From Methanobacteriota archaeon (GTDB lineage: Archaea; Halobacteriota; Methanosarcinia; Methanosarcinales; Methanosarcinaceae): a stretch of DNA of 54,783 bases. Made by a program: the position numbers and the translations under genes. The notes beneath the pieces were generated by a model that did not search any database, was not told the origin of the DNA, and saw only the letters and a list, made by a program, of their open reading frames with translations. Below are positions 43,759 to 52,677 of the stretch, in pieces; positions within the stretch are counted from its first letter, which is position 1; each line of letters opens with the position of its first letter. The stretch covers positions 120,361 through 175,143 of the forward strand of contig JAENYU010000001.1 in NCBI GenBank assembly GCA_016841625.1, read 5' to 3'.

Positions 43759-45477
43759 TTAGAACACCCCCTCCGTGCTGATTTCCACAGGGTTTGGCAG
43801 GTATGAGTCCTCCACCATATAGTTGGACTTGCTAACGGTGTAGTACTTCTTAAACTTGATATCCGTGTCTTTCTGCATGGCACTGTCGATATCTGCCGGA
43901 ACTTTCGCGTTCACCCAGTAGGTCCTGCCCATCGGGGTGGCTTCGATTTGTCCATCCTTGACGACGACCTTTCCGTCTTTCAGGGTGTATGCAGCGCCGC
44001 TAAAGGCCTGCTTGACCTTCTCGTGCTCAACGGAGGGGTCAATGTCGCCGGGGATGATGTCATAGATGGCAATGTCTGCATCGGAACCTACCTTGAGGTT
44101 TCCTTTCTCAGGCCTGCTGTACATCTTCGACTGCATGCTCCTGGTCATAATTGCGAGTTCATAGAAACTCAGTTCCCTGTCGATTCCTGGCAGCACCATC
44201 CTGTCCAGAGCCATCTGGCCAAAGCCGGAGATGACCTGTTCACGCTTCTTTGCGCTCATCAGGTAGGTGAAGGCTTCGGGGTAGTTCACGAAGGAGCCGC
44301 CGTTCGGGCTATCAGTTGTGAACATGATCTTCCAGGGGTCTTCCACAAGCAGGGCAAGTTCAAGCCCGATTGCCCACTGAACTGCATTGATGAAGCTCTT
44401 AGGAGAATATGAAAGGGGTACGACACCCGAGGCATCTTCCAGCTCGATATCCTGATTGCTCCATTTTTCGTGCAACAGCCGGGAGTTTGCATACTCCACC
44501 GGCCCGTCGGCGGTCATGGTCACGGCAGGGCCGAAAATGACCTGTCCAAGGTCGAAGGTCAGGTGGTTTGCACTGTTCAGGTAGTCTGAGACCATCGGGG
44601 CACCGGTCTCGAAGTCCCGCCAGGAGGTCCCCGCGTAAGCGTTGAACTGGACGTGGGTTACATGGAGGGACTGCCTGTCAACAGTCGGCTTTACCTTCTC
44701 GAACATTTTCATGGTCTCGATGGTAGTCTCGTAGTTGCCAGGCTTTCCCAGGTTGTTGCAGTGTACATGCACGGAGTGGGGGAGCTGCAGTTTCTCGTTG
44801 GCTTCGACAAGACCCATCAGGATCTCTGCAGGGGTTACGTCGAAGTTCGGGACGGGGTCATAAAGTCCATTTACGTTTTTACCCCATCCCCAGGCTTCTC
44901 CCCCGCCTGCGTTCACGATCTTTACACCGTAGCCCCTGGAGGCTTTCAGGCCCCAGGCCACATAGGCTGCAAGCTTTTCCGGTTCCTTGTCCCGGATGTA
45001 CTCCATTACCTGCCAGTTGCTCCCGAAAAGAGATAACCCCATCTTGTCCAGGATCGGGATCTCCTTGAATTCCTCGTGGGTGTGCCTTGCGGCAAGCATC
45101 GGGATTGCGGCTTCACAGATGGTTGTGTACCCGAGTTTTGCGTACCTGTACCCGATTGCATAGGTATTGGGTGTGTTGTACCCGACCTGTGCCCTGGTTT
45201 TTTCGGTCCTTTTTTCGGGGCCTGAAAGTCCCGGCACCAGTTTTCTCCTTGCGTCGTTAGGGTTAATAAAGCGCCCTACATTGATTTTTCCTGCGCTGTG
45301 GGTGTGCCCGTCAAAGCCCCCTGCCATGGTGAGCCTGCCGCCGGCATCGATGATCTCTGCATTCTCAGAGACGCTTTCCACAATTTTGCCGTCCCTGATG
45401 CAGATGTCCATGTTTTCACAGTTAATACCCTGTATAGGGTCGCAGAGGTTTGCGTTTTTAATAAGGATTTCCGACAT
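43759..45477 (-). CDS. fwdA: Formylmethanofuran dehydrogenase, subunit A
   Basis: A 572-residue amidohydrolase-fold subunit that condenses formate with methanofuran at a dinuclear metal site. The metal His pair is in GGFDGHTHSAGKIN, the bridging Lys is probably in GYGVKIVNAGG, and further His in HSVHVHCNNLG and SLHVTHVQFN. ATG 45477 has GGAGG nine bases upstream. An ATG two codons earlier (45483) overlaps the fwdB stop as ATGA and is too close to the ribosome binding site. It is third in the order fwdD-fwdB-fwdA-fwdC. Confidence 0.95.
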   Translation of the reverse strand: MSEILIKNANLCDPIQGINCENMDICIRDGKIVESVSENAEIIDAGGRLTMAGGFDGHTHSAGKINVGRFINPNDARRKLVPGLSGPEKRTEKTRAQVGYNTPNTYAIGYRYAKLGYTTICEAAIPMLAARHTHEEFKEIPILDKMGLSLFGSNWQVMEYIRDKEPEKLAAYVAWGLKASRGYGVKIVNAGGGEAWGWGKNVNGLYDPVPNFDVTPAEILMGLVEANEKLQLPHSVHVHCNNLGKPGNYETTIETMKMFEKVKPTVDRQSLHVTHVQFNAYAGTSWRDFETGAPMVSDYLNSANHLTFDLGQVIFGPAVTMTADGPVEYANSRLLHEKWSNQDIELEDASGVVPLSYSPKSFINAVQWAIGLELALLVEDPWKIMFTTDSPNGGSFVNYPEAFTYLMSAKKREQVISGFGQMALDRMVLPGIDRELSFYELAIMTRSMQSKMYSRPEKGNLKVGSDADIAIYDIIPGDIDPSVEHEKVKQAFSGAAYTLKDGKVVVKDGQIEATPMGRTYWVNAKVPADIDSAMQKDTDIKFKKYYTVSKSNYMVEDSYLPNPVEISTEGVF

Positions 45478-45479
45478 TC

Positions 45480-46784
45480 TCATGCACCTCCCTTGAGTTC
45501 CCTGACCTTTGCAATCAGGTCTTTTGCGATTTGCTCGTCGGTCTTGAATTCCGTATCAATAAGTTTCTTCATGCGGAGGGGAATTGCGTCCATCCGGTAG
45601 GCTGTCCCCTCGGCTTCAATCCCTACTACTGCCGCAGGAATCACCACATCGGCAAGTTCGGTTGTAGGGTTGGCGTACGGGTCGATCTGGATAACAGGGA
45701 TCTTTGCCAGGTGCCGGACGGCTTTTTGCGGGAAGTGTGCTCCTGCATCTGCGGCAGAGATTATTGCCGCATCCGCTTCTTCGCGCACCAGGACGTCGTT
45801 TGCTCCGGTCTCTCCGGGGTTATAGTAGGGGAAGCCCCGGGCAAAGTCGATTGCCATGGGGAATCCGGTCTCCCAGGTTGCCACCTGCCCAAACCCGGTG
45901 ACGTTGTAGTGCCCGCGCATCCCAATCATAACGGCTTTGCTGTGCTGGTTGAGGTCCGAGATAAGGGAGGATACGCCGTCTCCGTTCTTGTACTTGGAGC
46001 GGGACTGGGTGACTCCCATTCCGAAGAAGACGCAGGAGAACTGGGCGTTTTTCAGGGTCTCGGCAAGTTCCAGGACTTCTTCTTTAGAAACGCCTGCAAC
46101 GGTTTGCGGGATTACATCTTCGTGCCCGTTAACTGCGGACCTGAGTGCGGTGATAAGGAGCAGGTCACTTCCCTGTTCGATTTCCACGTACCTGTCGGCA
46201 AGCTTTGCGGTATCGGTCTTCCTGACATCTATAACCACCATTTTCCTGCCTTTTCTCCCTTTTGTGGAGAATAATCCCTTTGAAAAGCTTGAATAGCGGC
46301 TCATGTGCCTGGGGTGGGCGTGTACGGGGTTGCAGCCCCAGAAGACGATTACGTCAGCCCGGTTCTTGATAACTCCCAGGGAAGCTCCAGGAGCTCCTTT
46401 CTCCTGAGCTGCAAGGGCGGAAGGGCCGTGGCAGACGTTTGCGGTGGAGTCGATCAGGGAGCCGGTCTCCTCGGCAAGCTGGATGGCCTTGCTGATGGCT
46501 TCACAGGAGGTGGAGCACCAGCCGTAGGAAAGGGTCCTTCTGGAATTTACGAGGATCTTTGCGGCAGCTCCGATGGCTTCCTCGTAACTGACAGGGACCA
46601 GTTCCCCGTCTTTCCTGATCATCGGGGTTTCGATCCTGTCATGTTCGAACATGCCGACAAACTTGCTGTGCCCGAGGATACAGGCATTTTCGATTTTCGT
46701 GATTTTGTTATCTTCAACAGTAACCGTGATGTCGTCGCAGAGGGACCCGCAGAGGGAACATACTGCGTCTTTTATTACTGGCAT
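45480..46784 (-). CDS. fwdB: Formylmethanofuran dehydrogenase, subunit B (catalytic, tungsten type)
   Basis: A 434-residue tungstopterin/molybdopterin subunit that reduces CO2 to formate. The N-terminal [4Fe-4S] ligands are Cys9, Cys12, Cys16 and Cys35 (CSLCGSLCDD; NACILGH). The metal-ligating residue is Cys118 in STANVCHGPS, a cysteine and not selenocysteine. NPVHAHPRHMSRYSSFSKG and the late PVIQIDPYANPTTELADVVI complete the family pattern. Assignment to the tungsten form rests on the fwdDBAC order and is an inference. Confidence 0.95.
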   Translation of the reverse strand: MPVIKDAVCSLCGSLCDDITVTVEDNKITKIENACILGHSKFVGMFEHDRIETPMIRKDGELVPVSYEEAIGAAAKILVNSRRTLSYGWCSTSCEAISKAIQLAEETGSLIDSTANVCHGPSALAAQEKGAPGASLGVIKNRADVIVFWGCNPVHAHPRHMSRYSSFSKGLFSTKGRKGRKMVVIDVRKTDTAKLADRYVEIEQGSDLLLITALRSAVNGHEDVIPQTVAGVSKEEVLELAETLKNAQFSCVFFGMGVTQSRSKYKNGDGVSSLISDLNQHSKAVMIGMRGHYNVTGFGQVATWETGFPMAIDFARGFPYYNPGETGANDVLVREEADAAIISAADAGAHFPQKAVRHLAKIPVIQIDPYANPTTELADVVIPAAVVGIEAEGTAYRMDAIPLRMKKLIDTEFKTDEQIAKDLIAKVRELKGGA

Positions 46785-46857
46785 ACTTTTTCCTCCGAGT
46801 TTTTCTGGATTTCTCCGGATTCTGGCTGAAAAATTAGTCTTTCCTGTGCGGGATTGT

Positions 46858-47241
46858 TTAATCTTCTCTGTACTGTTTCATAAGAGACTTCATGTCCAGA
46901 GGCTTTCCTTCCGTGGCTTCGATTTCCGCAGGGACGCCTTTTAATCCTGGCATTCCGCAGCCGTGGGTGTCAGGGTTCGTCACGGCATTTGCCCAGGGGC
47001 CCATGGGAATGAAGGCCAGACCGTCGGGGTTTCCGTCATTTGCCTTTGCAAATACCACCACTTCCCCAAAATCGGTGGTGACTTTCAGGCTTTCTCCTTC
47101 GGATACGCCCAGTCTCTCAAGGTCTGCAGAGTTCAGTTCGCAGTACGCGCAGGCATCAAAATAGCCTTTGTGCGTCTTTGCTTCCAGATGTGCGCCCTGG
47201 TCGGCGGTTCTTCCGGATATCAGATTCGCTTTCAATTTCAT
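46858..47241 (-). CDS. fwdD: Formylmethanofuran dehydrogenase, subunit D
   Basis: A 127-residue molybdopterin-dinucleotide-binding domain that completes the cofactor site of FwdB. NLISGRTADQGAHLEAKTH, GVSEGESLKVTTDFGEVVVF and FIPMGPWANAVTNPDTHGCG are conserved blocks. It is the first gene of the operon; the 73-bp gap to fwdB contains no hairpin. Confidence 0.94.
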   Translation of the reverse strand: MKLKANLISGRTADQGAHLEAKTHKGYFDACAYCELNSADLERLGVSEGESLKVTTDFGEVVVFAKANDGNPDGLAFIPMGPWANAVTNPDTHGCGMPGLKGVPAEIEATEGKPLDMKSLMKQYRED

Positions 47242-47267
47242 GGAAATTCCTCATCTGGGGGTATAAG

Positions 47268-47315
47268 GTTCAGGTATACGTAAATTTCAGGTATATGTAA
47301 GGTTCAGGTATACGG
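47268..47315. repeat. ~16-bp tandem repeat (TTCAGGTATACGTAAA)
   Basis: Three copies of a GGTTCAGGTATAYGTAA unit lie immediately upstream of fwdD, within its likely promoter/leader region. Confidence 0.75.
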
Positions 47316-48027
47316 TTAGAGGTATTCGATCTTATGAAGTGCTCCTTCGACAGCGCCTGTCAGCCCGAAAACCCCGGGTTTTGCCGACCCGGATGGTTGA
47401 TTTTGAGAAGGTCTGACCGGGATTTGGTTTCGGTTCTGGTCGGATACTGTCTCTGGAGGTTAGGTAAATTTGATAAATTTGATAAATCTTTGATGTCCCG
47501 GTACGCAATTCATGGCCTGTCAGTGGCTATGAAATAAGCGCCTGTGAAATAATATAAATTCATGCAGACGTTTTCGAACGTGGATGGTCTATATCGATAA
47601 TGTTGTTTATATTGATGTTTCGTTATAATTTCATATTTTATATATATTTATCAAGATCAGTATACTTTAACCACTTCCGCGCAAATAAAGGTGTGGGCGG
47701 AAATTCCGTCAAAAATCACTCTCTTTTCCGGCTTCTCTTCCTTTTTTTAAAAAACTGTCCGGATCGCGATTTAATTTCTTTTTTATTATATATTAGTGTA
47801 ATATATGAAACGTATTCCAATTCTCAGTTGTATTATATATTACTATATTATGTCATTTCTAACATAACGGGTCTACTGTCGGCTGGTATCCCCCATAAGG
47901 ATTGGATGATGTCTGCCCTCCTCCTTCTCTCAGCTCATCTGTATGCAAAAATTTACTCCACCTCTCCCATTTTTCCCGTTTTTAATCGTTAGCCTTTAAT
48001 ATACCTTCGTACATTTGTGTGTTACAA
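47316..48027. other. Spacer between the fwd operon and tRNA-Met
   Basis: No supported gene. A 67-codon plus-strand frame from 47334 contains a palindrome AAAACCCCGGGTTTT (about 47378). AT-rich TATA-like segments (47636-47652, 47785-47840) could belong to fwdD on the minus strand or to the tRNA on the plus strand. Confidence 0.4.
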
Positions 48028-48139
48028 GCCCGGATAGCCTAGTCGGTTGGGGCGCCAGACTCATAGGGACCTTTAATATGAGGCGTCTTTAATCTCCTGA
48101 GATATCTGGAGGTCGCGTGTTCGAGTCACGCTCCGGGCA
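48028..48139 (+). tRNA. tRNA-Met (CAT) with a 38-nt intron
   Basis: The acceptor stem GCCCGGA/TCCGGGC, D-arm GCCT/GGGC, anticodon stem CCAGA/TCTGG and T-arm GCGTG-TTCGAGT-CACGC fold into a standard tRNA with discriminator A139 and no encoded CCA. The anticodon CAT is at 48062-48064. The anticodon loop is interrupted after position 37 by an insert (48066-48103) at the canonical archaeal intron site, to be removed by the tRNA splicing endonuclease. Elongator Met is preferred over Ile(CAU) because introns are common in archaeal elongator tRNA-Met. Confidence 0.92.
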
Positions 48140-48501
48140 CTTTAATCCTTTTTTCATTTTCTTTTGTTTCAGTTCAGCTACTTTTGTTTTTTTCGGGCAC
48201 AAATTCTAAAAGCCGGAAGCTGAAAAAATTGTGTAGTTTTCAGGTGCTTAATAAATAATCTTGGAAAAGAAATCCTGAACTCACGGTGATATGACGCTAA
48301 AGGAAAAATATAAGATCAAAAATGTACTCAAAAAAACTGTCTTGATGAATAATCGCCAGGAAAAGTTACGTTCCTGATTCCTTTGTAAAAATCTATCCTT
48401 TGTTTGGAATTATACAAATTAAAAGGGTATGCCAGGAAAATTCCTGCGGCGAATTAAAAGGAAAATTTCCCGCCCGGTGGATAATTTTCCTGCTATTGTT
48501 C
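48140..48501. other. Spacer downstream of tRNA-Met
   Basis: A T-rich stretch right after the tRNA (48143-48170) probably terminates it. Nothing else is recognisable up to the convergent cysteine-rich gene. Confidence 0.45.
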
Positions 48502-48870
48502 TCATTCAACTCCCGGGTTTTCGAATTCCGGGCTTTCGAATTCTGGAATGATAATTCCAGAGCTGTCAAAAGGAGTTGCTGTTACATTTCCCTTTTCTAT
48601 GCTGCAAACATTGAACACTGCAGAGGGAATCAGGCAGCTCCGGGTGAAGTCAAGGGCACATTCGAAGCAACATTCTGTTTTTCTGGACATCTTCATTGTG
48701 AGCTTGCCCTGGATATCGGAGAGTTCCTGAAGAGGAAATTCCAGGGGGGAGAGATCCCTGAATTTTTCACAGGGAGTGTCGATCTCTACAATGATCCTGT
48801 CTCCTTCAACCTTTCCCATTATCGTATGGTTTATACCGCAGACGGAGGATGACACTTTTATTTTTGTCAT
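48502..48870 (-). CDS. Cysteine-rich small protein next to the RamA paralogue
   Basis: A 122-residue protein with seven cysteines: SSVCGINHTI, DTPCEKF, TECCFECALD, TRSCLIPSAV and FNVCSIE. The spacing suggests metal or Fe-S binding. Its function is unknown. It lies 42 bp downstream of the RamA-like gene on the same strand and is probably co-transcribed, which hints at a role with corrinoid activation. Confidence 0.72.
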   Translation of the reverse strand: MTKIKVSSSVCGINHTIMGKVEGDRIIVEIDTPCEKFRDLSPLEFPLQELSDIQGKLTMKMSRKTECCFECALDFTRSCLIPSAVFNVCSIEKGNVTATPFDSSGIIIPEFESPEFENPGVE

Positions 48871-48912
48871 TTTTCAAACCCCGGGAAATTAATATGTTTA
48901 GAGATTGTCCGG

Positions 48913-50577
48913 TCAGTAAACTTCCCCGCTAACATCGTTTCTCTGGAGTTCTTTAGCGCTCAGAGACGAGATGTTCTTGAAGTTGATTGCTTTTACCGGA
49001 CAGGCGCGGACACAGCGTCTGCAGCTCGTGCCAAGACAGTTCTGGGTGCTGCAGCTTGCAAAGCGGGAGCCGTTCTTCTCGATGGTCACCAGGGCGTTTT
49101 CCGGGCATTCTTCGTTGCAGCGCCTGCAAAGGAGGCAGCCCTCCACGGGGACTTCGAGGGTGCTTCCTATATCCTCCACAATTTCGACAGCTACACTGCC
49201 CGTTTCTTCAATATCCCTGGCAGCCCTCTTTTCCATAACTGCGTCTTCTACCGGTTCCGGGAAGGGCGGGTACTTGTAGAGTTTCATGAACTTTTTGTAC
49301 AGTTTCATGTTCATGCCTTCGGTCCAGTAGGAAAGTTCGCAGGTATAGATGTTCTTGAAGGTCTCGCTGGTGGCCATCATCAGGTGGTCGGCAGTAATGC
49401 TCTTTGCAAGGGCAATGACCTCTTCAAGCCTGGAATCGTCCAGGATGATCTCCCTGGCAAGGGAAATGGAAGTGTTCCCGAACTGCACGGCTTTCTTTGA
49501 GAAATCAGGACATGACCCGATCTTCCTGGCTTTCCTGCAGTCCACATACGTGCCAGAGGCCCCGGACATGTAGACGTTTTCGAGGTCTTCGAAAGAAACC
49601 CCGGCTTCCAGCAGGAGGGTTAGCTGGGCTGCCCGGATTGCACCTATGGCTTTCCCGGCTTCGGCAATGTCTTCTTCAGTGATCTCTATTCCTTTTCCGA
49701 GGACCAGTTTCCCGTTGGGGAGTTTCGGGGGCTGCTCCATCAGGCCGGTTTCCATGGCAACGGCAATGACGGCAATTACGCCTGTCCCGGTAATTCCCAC
49801 GGCTTCATATTTTCCTTTTTCAATGACCTCTCCGCTGACCGGGTCTACAAGGTCTCCTGATTCACTTTCCATCCTTTCGTCAAGGACCTTGAGCCTCCAG
49901 TATTTCCCTTCGGGGTTCACGTCCGAGATCGCTCCCGGGCTTGCAATCATTCCGCAGCTTATCCCCTGCCCTTCAATGGCAGGCCCGGCGGCTGCACTGC
50001 CCGTAATGATCCGGTCCCCTACCTTTATTGCCATCTCCGCGTTTGTCCCGTAGTCGGTGACAATGGAGACATTTTTCTGGTTCAGGAAGTCGGTTTCAAT
50101 CATCATTGCCAGGGCGTCAGCCCCGATTTCGTGGGCAATTGCCGGGGGCACCGTGACCTTGCATTTCGGCATTTCCAGTACGCCTCTGAAAAGTTCGGAT
50201 GCCGGGAAGACCCTGGCTCCCCTTTCCACATTTTCGACCCCCAGTCTTCTTTGCATATTCTTGCCTGCATAGGCCAGGTCCCTTATTTCCGAGTTCTGGA
50301 AGAGGGAGAGCTGTATCGGGTTTCCGCATACCACCAGTTTTTCGATCTTTGCGGGGTCCACGTCCAGGGTCTCAATGACCTTTTTTACCGCGTCCATTAT
50401 GATGCCGTGTGCAATATCCTGCCCTACTTCAAGGGCGAAGTCCAGGTGATCGATGACATTTCCCCCGGGAAGGGGGTGTCTCATCGTCATAGCAGTTCTC
50501 AGTACCTGTTCTGTTTTCAAATCTATAAGCTGTGCTCGAAATCCGCTGGTTCCCAGGTCAAGTGCAATCCCGTACAT
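48913..50577 (-). CDS. RamA-family corrinoid-protein reductive activase
   Basis: A 554-residue ATP-dependent activator that re-reduces inactive Co(II) corrinoid proteins to Co(I) for methyl transfer. The N-terminal part has ASKHA-like segments (ALDLGTSGFRAQLIDL; VTDYGTNAEMAIKVG; GTGVIAVIAVAME; VYMSGASGTYVDCRKA). The C-terminus carries two ferredoxin-like [4Fe-4S] sets, CLLCRRCNEECP and CLGTSCRRCVRACP, as in RamA. No methylamine or methanol methyltransferase or corrinoid protein lies nearby, so this is an orphan paralogue whose client is unknown. The transcript would have a leader of about 140 nt from the TATA box near 50745. Confidence 0.9.
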   Translation of the reverse strand: MYGIALDLGTSGFRAQLIDLKTEQVLRTAMTMRHPLPGGNVIDHLDFALEVGQDIAHGIIMDAVKKVIETLDVDPAKIEKLVVCGNPIQLSLFQNSEIRDLAYAGKNMQRRLGVENVERGARVFPASELFRGVLEMPKCKVTVPPAIAHEIGADALAMMIETDFLNQKNVSIVTDYGTNAEMAIKVGDRIITGSAAAGPAIEGQGISCGMIASPGAISDVNPEGKYWRLKVLDERMESESGDLVDPVSGEVIEKGKYEAVGITGTGVIAVIAVAMETGLMEQPPKLPNGKLVLGKGIEITEEDIAEAGKAIGAIRAAQLTLLLEAGVSFEDLENVYMSGASGTYVDCRKARKIGSCPDFSKKAVQFGNTSISLAREIILDDSRLEEVIALAKSITADHLMMATSETFKNIYTCELSYWTEGMNMKLYKKFMKLYKYPPFPEPVEDAVMEKRAARDIEETGSVAVEIVEDIGSTLEVPVEGCLLCRRCNEECPENALVTIEKNGSRFASCSTQNCLGTSCRRCVRACPVKAINFKNISSLSAKELQRNDVSGEVY

Positions 50578-50737
50578 TTTTTTACCTCAGTTTGCAGCGC
50601 TTAAAAATTGAGAAAAATAAACCCTGATGTAGTATCTGCCGCAGGGTTTTGAAAACCCCGTGCAAATGCAGCCGGTGGAATACGCCGCACTTCGTTTTCG
50701 CTGTTTTGTTCCTTCTTTTTTAAGCTAAAATTTGGGA

Positions 50738-50756
50738 TTAAATATATATAACATAA
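50738..50756 (-). promoter_or_regulatory. Likely TATA box of the RamA-like operon
   Basis: AATTATGTTATATATATTTA on the minus strand is a strong box A, 160-180 bases upstream of the ATG at 50577. Confidence 0.55.
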
Positions 50757-50987
50757 TTCGGGGCCTATTGTGAGGGACATTGATTTCACATAAGGCATTG
50801 ATTTTGTATATGGCTTTGATTTTTCAAAGGGCCTGATTTTTTGAGGGATATGCTTTTTCAGTTCACTTTGATTTTTTCAGGTATTCCTTTTTTAGACTCC
50901 TCTGTCCCTGGAAGCTTTCATGTATGTGAGATCAAAAAAAGATAGTAAAAATAAAATCCGAGGTTTTAATTCCGGCTTCATTTTTGT
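50757..50987. other. Spacer with degenerate GCATTGATTTT-like repeats
   Basis: Loosely repeated TTGATTTT-containing segments (50775-50880) separate the RamA-like and thermosome genes. No gene is seen. Confidence 0.5.
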
Positions 50988-52595
50988 TCAGGCTTTCGGG
51001 ATAATCTCATCAATCCTGAGCACGTTTCTAGCTGCTTCGGTTGCCGAGATCAGGGCAAGTTTCTTGATCGTTGCCGAATCGTAGACTTTCGGGCCTTTAT
51101 CCGTAACCTTCCTGGAGAGGTCTATTCTTGCCTCCACTCCTCTTGCGTAGGCGTTTCTCATTTCCACCATTGCATCGATGGTTTTCATGCCTGCGTTTCT
51201 TGCAAGGGTTTCGGGGATCTTTTCCAGAGCTTCTGCGTATGCCAGGACAGCTAGCTGTTTCTTCCCCTGCTGGGTTGCCGCAAAGATCCTGACCATGTGC
51301 GCCAGTTCAAACTCAATTGCCCCTCCGCCGTTCACTATCTCCCTGTTCTTCATGAGGAAGGCGGCGTTGTTCAGGGCGTCGTCCACCGCTTCTTCCACTT
51401 TGTCCAGGCCGTACCTTGCGGGTTCCCAGATCAGGATCGTGGAAATCGGCTTTTCCTTTACGTTTATGAAGACAAAGTTTTCCCTGTTCCTCTTTTCGAG
51501 CTTAATCCTGTCGGCTCTGCCCAGGTGCCGGGGCAGGATCTCATCTGTCTTACTCATCAGGGTTGTACCTGTGGCTTCCCCAAGCTTTTCCAGGTCCTTC
51601 ATCTTCAGCTTCTTGAAAGCCAGTATATTGCTGTCCCTGAGCAGGGTCTCGATATAGGGGTCTATGTCTCCTTCGCAAAAGAGGACGTTTGCGCCCGAGT
51701 TGATGATTTTTCCCGCAAGCTCCCCGCACATCTCCTTCTTTCTTTCCTCAAACATAAGGGCTGTCTTGACCGAGTCCATTCTCAGGTTGTGCTGGGGGTT
51801 GAGGTATCCGCTTTTAATCTTGAGGTCGTAATTGATAATGAGCACCGAGGGGGTTTCGAAGTCCTTTGGCATATCCGTCCTTGCCGGGTTTTCGTCCATT
51901 ATCAGGCCTTCCAGGGCCACTATCTCCGGCCCTCCCATCTTCTTAATGACCTTCACGTTCCTGTTGAGGTCGAGGCGGCCTTTCTGTGTCTCGCTCAGGT
52001 GGGCGATAACCCTCAGTACGATATCCGTAATCTCTTCCGCCTGCTTTCTTTCTACCCCTTTTCCTGTGGCAGAGCACGTAATTGTGGTCCTGACATCTTC
52101 TTCCCCTGCCTGCCTTATGCTGTATTGAATCATTTCATAGGCTTTTTGCAGGGCAAGTTCGTAGCCTTCTGTTATAATAGTGGGGTGGACTCCGGCTCTA
52201 ATCAGCTCAATTGCATTTTTTATCAGGTTGCTTGCCAGGATCACCGCGGTTTTCGTGCCGTCCCCGCAGGCCTTGTCCATGGACTCAGCAAGCTTTTTCA
52301 GGGTAGTTACGATCGGGTGGAGCACATCCATTTCCTTGAGGATGACCTTCCCGTCGCTTGTGACGAACACGTCGTTCACCGGGTTTATCACCATCTTGTT
52401 CATCCCTTTCGGGCCCAGGGATGATGCCAGTAGCTCGTCGATTTCCGTTGCAGCCCTTTCGAGCTGGTCTATAAGCCCGTCTTCTCTTACCGGCTCGTTG
52501 ATGAGGATCTTGTCTCTTATGGTCCTGGCCAGTTTTGCCATTCCGTCCTGACTTTCCAGACCGGTGTTCCCAGGTGTTTTCAGTTCACTTGCCAT
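50988..52595 (-). CDS. Divergent thermosome (group II chaperonin) subunit
   Basis: A 535-residue chaperonin subunit with the group II layout: SSLGPKGMNKMVIN, then the ATPase region FVTSDGKVILKEMD and CGDGTKTAV, an apical part with MKDLEKLGEATGTTLM, and VNGGGAIEFELA near the C-terminus. Normally invariant blocks are altered: TNDGATIL is TSDGKVIL and GDGTTT is GDGTKT. The C-terminus ends at DEIIPKA without the usual Gly/Met-rich tail. The metal-binding Asp of GDGT is kept. It may be a specialised, lineage-specific paralogue. AAGGGG precedes the ATG. Confidence 0.9.
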   Translation of the reverse strand: MASELKTPGNTGLESQDGMAKLARTIRDKILINEPVREDGLIDQLERAATEIDELLASSLGPKGMNKMVINPVNDVFVTSDGKVILKEMDVLHPIVTTLKKLAESMDKACGDGTKTAVILASNLIKNAIELIRAGVHPTIITEGYELALQKAYEMIQYSIRQAGEEDVRTTITCSATGKGVERKQAEEITDIVLRVIAHLSETQKGRLDLNRNVKVIKKMGGPEIVALEGLIMDENPARTDMPKDFETPSVLIINYDLKIKSGYLNPQHNLRMDSVKTALMFEERKKEMCGELAGKIINSGANVLFCEGDIDPYIETLLRDSNILAFKKLKMKDLEKLGEATGTTLMSKTDEILPRHLGRADRIKLEKRNRENFVFINVKEKPISTILIWEPARYGLDKVEEAVDDALNNAAFLMKNREIVNGGGAIEFELAHMVRIFAATQQGKKQLAVLAYAEALEKIPETLARNAGMKTIDAMVEMRNAYARGVEARIDLSRKVTDKGPKVYDSATIKKLALISATEAARNVLRIDEIIPKA

Positions 52596-52677
52596 GTTTT
52601 TTCCCCTTATTGTATTGATACAGTCCTGACCTGCTTATTAGACTGCAATTTTTTGCCTGTATTTTTATTTTAGAATT

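Noticed and set aside
47600-47992. A 130-codon plus-strand frame before tRNA-Met
   Set aside because: It covers AT-rich promoter-like DNA, lacks a ribosome binding site and has low-complexity Phe/Tyr/Ile composition.
51297-52424. A 375-codon frame opposite the thermosome gene
   Set aside because: It is the shadow of a GC-biased coding strand; the thermosome assignment on the minus strand is unambiguous.
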